A stretch of DNA of 9,579 nt. Source: UBA4717 sp002404395 (lineage in GTDB: Bacteria; Bacillota; Clostridia; Oscillospirales; CAG-272). The position numbers were made by a program, and so were the translations under genes. The notes below the pieces were generated by a model. That model saw only the letters and a program-made list of their open reading frames with translations. It was not told where the DNA came from and did not search any database. The stretch covers positions 1-9,579 of the forward strand of contig CALFNW010000127.1 in NCBI GenBank assembly GCA_937902275.1. Reading direction: 5' to 3'. Positions 1 to 5,092 of this stretch are shown here, piece after piece (the stretch's first letter is position 1; every line of letters begins with the position of its first letter).

Positions 1-9
1 GGCTTTTTT

Positions 10-20
10 GCTATGCCTTT
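10..20. repeat. 11-bp direct repeat, copy 1 (GCTATGCCTTT)
   Basis: This is identical to 319-329, with 309 bp between the two starts. The two copies bracket the inverted-repeat-rich region. They could be a target-site duplication of a small inserted element, or the phase marks of a roughly 309-bp tandem unit that continues outside the window. Confidence 0.5.
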
Positions 21-82
21 CAAGTTTGCGTGAGTTTTAATCTTTCACGCTAATCTCCATGCCGCGTATTGCGGCTCAAAAG

Positions 83-253
83 TTAACGCACGTTTTCGGG
101 TCGGCTCTGCAAAATTTGGGTGCGTGACCGGGCATTGATCGGACAACCGCACACGATCAGCGTTTGCGTACGACCTTTACGTAATGCGTCACCAAAATTT
201 ACTTGGGTAAATCGCGTTTGTGAGTTTCGGTCTGAGCCGACGAAAAACGCCAT
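83..253 (-). CDS. Possible 56-residue ORF of unknown function inside the structured region
   Basis: An ATG at 251-253 opens a frame that closes with TAA at 83-85. The product begins MAFFVGSDRN, has a short hydrophobic stretch with two cysteines (TLIVCGC, residues 31-37), and ends QSRPENVR. It is basic and has no signal peptide or domain that I recognise. There is no Shine-Dalgarno sequence before the ATG. The frame lies wholly within the inverted repeats, so it may be an accidental frame in a repeated element. The argument for keeping it is a stop-free run of 56 codons in a region with no other coding explanation. Confidence 0.2.
   Translation of the reverse strand: MAFFVGSDRNSQTRFTQVNFGDALRKGRTQTLIVCGCPINARSRTQILQSRPENVR
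88..250. repeat. Imperfect long inverted repeat
   Basis: The left arm around 88-110 and the right arm around 229-250 are imperfect reverse complements. Their core GTCGGCTC (100-107) / GAGCCGAC (234-241) is exact. Inside them, AAATTT-GGGTG around 112-122 faces CACC-AAAATTT around 190-200, and TGATCG/CGATCA (136-141/154-159) sits near the centre. The nested pairing suggests a cruciform or folded RNA, but the arms are not perfectly collinear. Confidence 0.45.
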
Positions 254-318
254 GAAGTATTTGCGGGCTTGGATTGTGCGGAGTCACGCTTGATGATTAA
301 GTTTTTAACGCGCTTCGG

Positions 319-329
319 GCTATGCCTTT
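319..329. repeat. 11-bp direct repeat, copy 2 (GCTATGCCTTT)
   Basis: This is an exact copy of 10-20. It lies 7 bases beyond the lactonase stop codon, reading in the minus direction. The bases just inside the two copies show only weak inverted similarity, so terminal inverted repeats of a classical transposon are not established. Confidence 0.5.
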
Positions 330-335
330 TTAAAA

Positions 336-1298
336 TCAGACTATCGTTGCGCAGAGTGCGCCGTCGATCTTGTAAGTGTCGGTAAGCTCGGGGTGAGTAC
401 CGTTCATTTTCATTAAAGCAACCCCGGTGTTTTCGTTGGTAACTACCATAAACTTACCGTCGGGCGTGAGGATAAAGTCGCGCGGAGACTCGCCGCCGGC
501 ACTGACGCTTTCGACAATGCGCGCAGTTTCCCCCGAAATATCGACAACAGTTATGAGGTCAAAACCGCGATTTGAAGCGTACAGCGTTTTTTCGTCGTTT
601 GACAGGCGGATTGCTGCGGCGCGTGTATCGCAGACCTCTCGGTCGGGATAGAGCGGAAAGTGCGACAGGGCTTCAAGTTTTCCGTTTTCATAGCGCATTT
701 TTACTACGGTAGATCCCATTTCGGTAAGGCACCATATTGTCTTGCCGTCGCGCTCGACCGCGATATGGCGCGCGCCGTCCCCGGCGGGCACTTTGGCTTC
801 CGAGATCAGGGCGGACAAATCCTTGTCGTATACCGCCACAGTATCGTTGCCGAGGTCGCAGGCGATAATATTTCCGTCGGGCATAGCGGTTACCTGATGT
901 AAGTGCGCGGACTCCTGCCGTGCCTTATTCGGACCACCGCCGACTCGTGTGACAAGTCTGCCGCCGAGCTTTTTGATACTGCCGGACACATAGTTTGCCG
1001 CATAGATACCGTTTTCGTTGACGGTGAGATGGCAGGCAACTATGCCGTCGGTCGGCTCGGGCGCAGTGAAGTCCGAAAGCTTTCCGTCTTCAAGCTTGGC
1101 GGAAAGGATTCCGCTGATATCATTTCCCTCAAACGGTTTGCGTTCAATAATGTACAGTCTGCCGTCGTAGGTTACCGTGTACATCGGCAGTGGGAGAGGA
1201 TAAAAGTCAAGGTGGCAGAGCTTGCCCGACTCATCAAAGCGAAAGGTGTGAAGTCCGCCGTCTTCTTTGCAGGCGGATATGATAACGGTATAAGTCAT
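336..1298 (-). CDS. Lactonase family protein (6-phosphogluconolactonase/YbhE-type beta-propeller)
   Basis: The 320-residue product fits the seven-bladed beta-propeller lactonase family, which hydrolyses sugar lactones to aldonic acids in the cytosol. Family signatures appear in order: CHLTV..NGIYAANYVSGSI (89-108), AHLHQ with PDGNIIACDLGND (131-152), GDGARHIAV (173-181), RAAAIRLSNDEKTLYASNRG (226-245) and SPRDF..TPDGKF (271-283). Length is close to the family norm of roughly 330-350. There is no signal peptide. It is the last gene of the minus-strand operon, 111 nt after the RraA-family gene. No Shine-Dalgarno sequence precedes the ATG; instead a 15-bp palindrome sits 12 nt upstream. The neighbouring sugar-acid dehydratase suggests a non-phosphorylated aldonolactone substrate rather than 6-phosphogluconolactone; that is inference. 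No stop-limited alternative start fits better. Confidence 0.87.
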   Translation of the reverse strand: MTYTVIISACKEDGGLHTFRFDESGKLCHLDFYPLPLPMYTVTYDGRLYIIERKPFEGNDISGILSAKLEDGKLSDFTAPEPTDGIVACHLTVNENGIYAANYVSGSIKKLGGRLVTRVGGGPNKARQESAHLHQVTAMPDGNIIACDLGNDTVAVYDKDLSALISEAKVPAGDGARHIAVERDGKTIWCLTEMGSTVVKMRYENGKLEALSHFPLYPDREVCDTRAAAIRLSNDEKTLYASNRGFDLITVVDISGETARIVESVSAGGESPRDFILTPDGKFMVVTNENTGVALMKMNGTHPELTDTYKIDGALCATIV

Positions 1299-1310
1299 AA
1301 AGATTCGGAT

Positions 1311-1325
1311 GTCGGCGCAGCCGAC
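1311..1325 (-). repeat. 15-bp triloop palindrome upstream of the lactonase start, copy 1
   Basis: On the coding strand this is GTCGGC-TGC-GCCGAC, a 6-bp stem with a 3-base loop ending 12 nt before the ATG. An identical 15-mer sits at the same 12-nt distance before the MR/MLE gene (6443-6457). It is not followed by a T-run, so it is not an intrinsic terminator. It occupies roughly the place where a ribosome binding site would be expected. Confidence 0.7.
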
Positions 1326-1409
1326 TCAAAAAAATACGGTAATTTCAAAATCAAGCGGTGCGGCTCAATCGGAAATAGTCGCGGCTTGCTTGTAAAGCGT
1401 GCGAATATA

Positions 1410-2312
1410 TCACAGCGCGGTCTGTGTGTCGGTCGGGTCACCGTTGTCGGCAAGCTCGTACTCATGCGACCAATCAAGTCCGCGGTATTCCGCCGCGCGC
1501 TCATCGGATTCGATAAAATTCATGAGCATATCAAGCATTTCGCGCGTCCAGGTGTTGCGGTCGATCTGCGCAGTGGTAAATTTGTTCTGTGCGATCATCT
1601 CAAAGCCGAACAGATCCTTGACCTGTGTTTTTGCGGCGCCGTCCACGACCTCGGCTACGAGGTGCGCCGGTATGAAAAGCACGCCTCCGCCGGCACCGAA
1701 CACGATATCTCCCGGAAGCACGGTCGCGTTTCCGATCCTCGTGGCTGTATTGAAACCGGTCATGACGAATTCACGGATCGGCGTAGGGTCGATACCGCGA
1801 TAGTAAGCCTGAACGTCAGGCACGCGCTTCATCTGTTCAACGTCGCGCACGCCTCCCCAGATCACGGCTCCGCCGGTATGCGTTTTTGTATGTATGGCGG
1901 TCATGAGATTGCCGCCGATAAAGGTGCCTTTGTAGATCTTGTCGTACATATCCGCAACCACAACGTCGCCGTCAACGAGCGTATCTATCACCCATTGATT
2001 ATAGTTGCCGTGTCTGCCCTCGGAGGCGCCGAGCGCAAACATCGTTTCATGAAGGTCAGGGCGGGTCGGCATAAAGGTAGCCGTCACCGCTCTGCCGATC
2101 AGCTTGCGCCCGTCGTCGTGGAGCGTGTGAAGTCTGCCCTCAAACTGACTTTCATAGCCTTGTACGAAGATAGGCTTCCACACTTCTTCAAGCGTCAGGT
2201 TGCGCAATGCTTTCAGATATTTGTCGGCAACGCGCGGTCTGCCGTCGTCAAAGCGCTCGCCGTGCCACATCGGGGTGAGCGCGATTATTTCGTCTCTGTC
2301 ATTGAAATGCAT
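1410..2312 (-). CDS. RraA-family protein, long form (possible 2-keto-acid aldolase/decarboxylase-type lyase)
   Basis: The 300-residue product carries the RraA-like swivelling-domain core at about residues 58-225. It shows GDVVVADMYDK (115-125), the GGNL turn (133-136), the GGAVIWGGVRD block (147-157) with the Arg156-Asp157 pair that lines the active site in aldolase members, and the PGDIVFGAGGGVLFIP strand near 200-215. Classical RraA is about 160 residues; this one has extra segments at the N-terminus (about 55) and C-terminus (about 75). In the wider family, members cleave 4-hydroxy-4-methyl-2-oxoglutarate or decarboxylate oxaloacetate, while E. coli RraA inhibits RNase E. The retained Arg-Asp pair and the sugar-acid neighbours favour an enzyme. 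The start is set by AAGGAG at 2319-2324. That site overlaps the stop codon of the upstream GH10 gene (TAAGGAG), so the two are probably translationally coupled. Confidence 0.85.
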   Translation of the reverse strand: MHFNDRDEIIALTPMWHGERFDDGRPRVADKYLKALRNLTLEEVWKPIFVQGYESQFEGRLHTLHDDGRKLIGRAVTATFMPTRPDLHETMFALGASEGRHGNYNQWVIDTLVDGDVVVADMYDKIYKGTFIGGNLMTAIHTKTHTGGAVIWGGVRDVEQMKRVPDVQAYYRGIDPTPIREFVMTGFNTATRIGNATVLPGDIVFGAGGGVLFIPAHLVAEVVDGAAKTQVKDLFGFEMIAQNKFTTAQIDRNTWTREMLDMLMNFIESDERAAEYRGLDWSHEYELADNGDPTDTQTAL

Positions 2313-2313
2313 G

Positions 2314-2331
2314 GTAATCTCCTTATATTAT
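2314..2331 (-). repeat. 18-bp direct repeat carrying the RraA-gene ribosome binding site, copy 1
   Basis: The forward-strand sequence GTAATCTCCTTATATTAT is identical to 3640-3657. On the coding strand it contains AAGGAG. Here it serves as the ribosome binding site of the RraA-family gene and also encodes the last two residues and stop of the preceding GH10 protein. With the second copy it brackets that GH10 gene exactly. Confidence 0.75.
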
Positions 2332-3636
2332 CAATTCAACTTCGCCTGTATTTGCTTTTGACAACGATATGAGGTGGTGTTTTCCGTTTATCTCTATGTC
2401 GTATTCACCGAAAAAGCCTTTGAAACTTGCACATCCCGTTTCATCGGTGAGCGTTTCAACTTCGGTCATCCATTCTTCGGTAATAAGTGACTTGAGACGT
2501 TTATATGCGGGCTTTTCCGAAAGATCAAAGCGCAGAAGACCTCCGCGCAGTGAATTTTCTCCGCCGGACATATCTCCGGGTTTTGCCCAAGCGGCATAAC
2601 CGTCTACAAGATTCCAATAGGTGATCATTTCTATTGCCGGATGAGAGAACCAAACTTTATAAAGGTTATAGATAAGCTCTGCTTGAATTTCTTCATCCTC
2701 GGCGGTATCACTGTATGCGGGTATCGTTATTTCGGTTATCTGCATAGGTCGATTGAGTTTTTGATAGCAGTCAAGTACTTCATAAAGCCGTCTTGGATTG
2801 TACATACAGCTGATTTTATTTTTTTCGCCGCCGAATATGTGAAACTGTGTGCCGATCGTGTCAATGCGTGCACCGTTTTTCAGTGCACGTTCCACTATCT
2901 GATAATAAGCACTGCGGTTAAAATTGAACTGCAAGGGTTCCCAGATCATGCTTGCCTCATTTATTACAAGTTCGTTGTTCGGAAAATATTTTTCTGCAAG
3001 CTTAAAGTTCCATTCAAGCACGTCATCTGATTTGAAAAATACTGTTTTGCCATCGATTCTTTCGGTGCAAAGCAACTCGTTTATAACTTCCCATGCTATA
3101 ATTTTGTTGCTGTAGTGTTTTGCAAGAGAAGCATAACGCGTTTCAAGTTTGCGTTTGATATCATAAATATCTTGGGAGTCTACCCATGAAGGCGTAAAAT
3201 TGAAATAAGTTAGGCAATGTGCTTTCGGAAAAATTCCGTTTGCTTCGCAAAATTCAAGGCATAGATCAAGGGCAGGGCGTCTGTATATCTTCGGGCTGTT
3301 TTTGGAATAACGCGGTTTGCCTTCGGTCGGTTCGAGATCGCTCCAATAAATAGGCAATGTTGCCTGATTGAAGAGAGATGCAAACGCTTCCTTGTATGCC
3401 GAATTTTTCTTTTCCGTTTCAAGTTCATCAAGCATAAAAAGATTTGCACCAAACTTAAAATCATGTTTTTTCAGCTTAGCGACAAGTTTTATTCCGGGTA
3501 TGGATTTGCCGGAAGCGTCCTTAACAGTAACCCTGAAATGCCCTTTGCGGTTAAGCTCAATTCCTGCATTTACGCGCTCTGCTGTCTCATCACTGTATCT
3601 TCGGAAATATTCAAATACCTCGTCTTTTCTGGACAT
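2323..3636 (-). CDS. GH10-family glycoside hydrolase (endo-xylanase-like), AT-richer paralogue
   Basis: The 437-residue product has a GH10 TIM barrel. WEVINE places the acid/base at Glu187 after Asn186, and QITEITIP places the nucleophile at Glu302. The QFH motif (264-266), His140 (KAHCLTY) and Trp341 (ITYWNLVDGY) match the usual glycone pocket. A short beta segment (about 34-66) precedes the barrel, and a small beta domain (TDETGCASFKGFFGEYDIEI, about 398-416) follows it. The N-terminus is charged with no signal peptide, so it likely acts in the cytosol on imported oligosaccharides. The canonical ENxxK-W strand is replaced by FNQATLPIYW (89-98), so xylan is not assured as substrate. It is clearly a paralogue of the next gene upstream but visibly AT-richer: 23 of 60 bases are G/C at 3121-3180, against 36 of 60 at 4621-4680 in the paralogue. 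AAGGAG at 3645-3650 supports the start. Confidence 0.87.
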   Translation of the reverse strand: MSRKDEVFEYFRRYSDETAERVNAGIELNRKGHFRVTVKDASGKSIPGIKLVAKLKKHDFKFGANLFMLDELETEKKNSAYKEAFASLFNQATLPIYWSDLEPTEGKPRYSKNSPKIYRRPALDLCLEFCEANGIFPKAHCLTYFNFTPSWVDSQDIYDIKRKLETRYASLAKHYSNKIIAWEVINELLCTERIDGKTVFFKSDDVLEWNFKLAEKYFPNNELVINEASMIWEPLQFNFNRSAYYQIVERALKNGARIDTIGTQFHIFGGEKNKISCMYNPRRLYEVLDCYQKLNRPMQITEITIPAYSDTAEDEEIQAELIYNLYKVWFSHPAIEMITYWNLVDGYAAWAKPGDMSGGENSLRGGLLRFDLSEKPAYKRLKSLITEEWMTEVETLTDETGCASFKGFFGEYDIEINGKHHLISLSKANTGEVELII

Positions 3637-3639
3637 TTT

Positions 3640-3657
3640 GTAATCTCCTTATATTAT
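3640..3657 (-). repeat. 18-bp direct repeat carrying the GH10 gene's ribosome binding site, copy 2
   Basis: This is identical to 2314-2331. It contains AAGGAG (3645-3650 on the minus strand), 8 nt before the start codon of the AT-richer GH10 gene. The paralogue upstream uses an unrelated leader (AAAGGAGGATC), so the match is not simply a shared operon consensus. Confidence 0.75.
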
Positions 3658-3673
3658 ATTACGGAATCCGTGC

Positions 3674-5035
3674 TCAGTCAAGTAAAACATTGATATGATT
3701 CGAGCCGTATTTTGATAATTCGATTGTGCGATGCCAGATCTTGTTCCCGTCGGTGATCTCAAGCTCATAGTCTCCGTAGAAGCCCTTGAATTCGCCCGTG
3801 CCGACTTCGTTTGTGTCGATCTCACATTCGGTGTGCCACTCTTTTTCAAACAGTTCTTTGATTGCAAAATATGCGGGTTTAGGCGACATATCGAAGCGCA
3901 GAAGTCCGCCGCGGTAGTAATTTTCGCCGGAGCTCATTTCGCCCTGCGGTGCAAAAGCGGCGTATCCGTCGGCAAGATTCCAATATACCACGGTATCGAC
4001 ATTTGCATGGCTGAACCAGATTCGGTAAAGCTTCTTGATTATTTCCGCCTGTATTTCCTCATCCTCGGGCTTATCGGTGTAGCATGGGATCGTGACCTCG
4101 GTGATCTGTATCGGACGGTCAAGCTTGCCGTAAGAATCGAGAGTTTGATACAGATAGTAAGGATCATAACGGAAGCGTGAAGCTTCCGCTTCGTTTTCGG
4201 CGCGTCTGAACATATGATATTGCATACCTATTGAGTCGATCTTCGCGCCCGAGCGTATCGCGCGTTCTATCTGCATATAGTACGCACTGCGGTCGCGGTG
4301 GAAGCCTTCGTCGGGTCCCCATATCCCGTTGAAATCGTTGATTATCAGCTTGTTGTTTTTGAAGTATTTTTCGGCGGTTTTGAAGCTCCATTCAATGAAA
4401 TCGGGGTACTCGTAAAAGGCGGTAAGGTTGTTACCTTCGCAGGTGAGCGTTTCGTTGGTTATTTCCCAACCGTTGATGCGGTCTCCGTAACGCTCCGCCA
4501 GCTCGTACATACGGCGTTCGAGTTTTTTCTTGATCTCGCGTACCGGGAGAGCGAACAGCCATTCGGGCGACCATTGATCGTAATTAACGCAGTGCGCTTT
4601 CGGTTCGATTCCGTTTGCTTCGCAGAAATCAACGCAGAGATCTGTTGCCGGACGGCGGTAGATCTTGGGGCTGTCTGCGGCAAATCGCGGCTTGCCTTCG
4701 ATCGGTTCGAGATCGTGCCAATAGATCGGGACGGTTGCGATGTTTGCAAGTTCGGCAAAGTATTTTTTATAAAGTGTATTTTTTTCGGCGCTCTCAAGTT
4801 CGTCGAGCATAAAGATATTTGCGCCGTACTTGAATTCGTGCGATTTTTGTCTGATCTTTACGTGAAGTTTGCCGACGTTATGATCGCGGTTAATGCTGAG
4901 CGGATCCTTTGCCGGCTTTGAAATGTTGAAAAACGCCCAACCTTTGCGGTTGTTTTCAATGCCGTTTTTGATACGGTCTTCCATGTATTCGCGGTGTTTG
5001 TCAAAGTGCCCGAGCACATCAAGTTTTCGGTCCAT
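3674..5035 (-). CDS. GH10-family glycoside hydrolase (endo-xylanase-like), GC-richer paralogue
   Basis: The 453-residue GH10 protein has WEITNE (acid/base Glu195) and QITEVTIP (nucleophile Glu313), with QYH at 272-274, His148 (KAHCVNY) and Trp352. The domain order matches its neighbour: charged N-terminal helix, short beta segment, barrel, then a C-terminal beta domain (GTGEFKGFYGDYELEI, 412-427). It differs by an insert near residues 33-53 and by Phe361 where the neighbour has Trp350, so the aglycone or glycone clefts may differ. Like its neighbour it lacks the ENxxK strand (ANIATVPIYW, 97-106) and has no signal peptide. The start is supported by AAAGGAGG about 8 nt upstream. It lies 57 nt downstream of the MR/MLE gene and 37 nt before the next GH10 gene, in one operon. 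GH10 assignment is firm; the true substrate is open. Confidence 0.88.
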   Translation of the reverse strand: MDRKLDVLGHFDKHREYMEDRIKNGIENNRKGWAFFNISKPAKDPLSINRDHNVGKLHVKIRQKSHEFKYGANIFMLDELESAEKNTLYKKYFAELANIATVPIYWHDLEPIEGKPRFAADSPKIYRRPATDLCVDFCEANGIEPKAHCVNYDQWSPEWLFALPVREIKKKLERRMYELAERYGDRINGWEITNETLTCEGNNLTAFYEYPDFIEWSFKTAEKYFKNNKLIINDFNGIWGPDEGFHRDRSAYYMQIERAIRSGAKIDSIGMQYHMFRRAENEAEASRFRYDPYYLYQTLDSYGKLDRPIQITEVTIPCYTDKPEDEEIQAEIIKKLYRIWFSHANVDTVVYWNLADGYAAFAPQGEMSSGENYYRGGLLRFDMSPKPAYFAIKELFEKEWHTECEIDTNEVGTGEFKGFYGDYELEITDGNKIWHRTIELSKYGSNHINVLLD

Positions 5036-5092
5036 AACAGATCCTCCTTTTGATCAATCATAATTTATATATTTAAAATGTTTATATCGATT

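Larger units (their letters stand above)
1..335. other. Structured non-coding region downstream of the lactonase gene
   Basis: I recognise no known gene or RNA family here. The stretch is unusually rich in inverted repeats: hairpin arms at 28-33/45-50 (GCGTGA/TCACGC), 61-65/71-75 (GCCGC/GCGGC), 136-141/154-159 (TGATCG/CGATCA) and 197-202/207-212 (ATTTAC/GTAAAT), and a long-range pair at 100-107/234-241 (GTCGGCTC/GAGCCGAC). An 11-bp direct repeat lies near each end (10-20 and 319-329). No hairpin is followed by a T-run on either strand, so I do not see a terminator for the minus-strand operon. It could be a small non-autonomous element, a structured RNA, or a decayed intergenic repeat. Confidence 0.5.

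Noticed and set aside
1..9. GGC plus T-run at the window start as the tail of a terminator
   Set aside because: The matching upstream stem would lie outside the window, so it cannot be judged.
1311..1325. Palindrome read as an intrinsic terminator between the RraA and lactonase genes
   Set aside because: No T-run follows the stem on either strand in the right place.
1299..1409. Separate promoter for the lactonase gene
   Set aside because: TTTACA and TTGAAA-like words exist, but none has a -10 box at 16-18 bp.
1295..1504. 69-residue minus-strand frame ending at the lactonase start (ATGA overlap)
   Set aside because: Its first third overlaps the RraA-family gene in another frame, and it lacks a ribosome binding site or recognisable protein. 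Only the short stretch through the palindrome was kept as an observation.
903..2372. 489-residue plus-strand open frame
   Set aside because: It runs antisense across the lactonase and RraA-family genes, has no family signature or ribosome binding site, and is explained by codon bias of the genes opposite.
3661..3671. ACGGAATCCGT palindrome between the GH10 genes
   Set aside because: The stem is at most 4 bp with a 3-base loop and no T-run. It is too weak to call a terminator, and no regulator context supports an operator.
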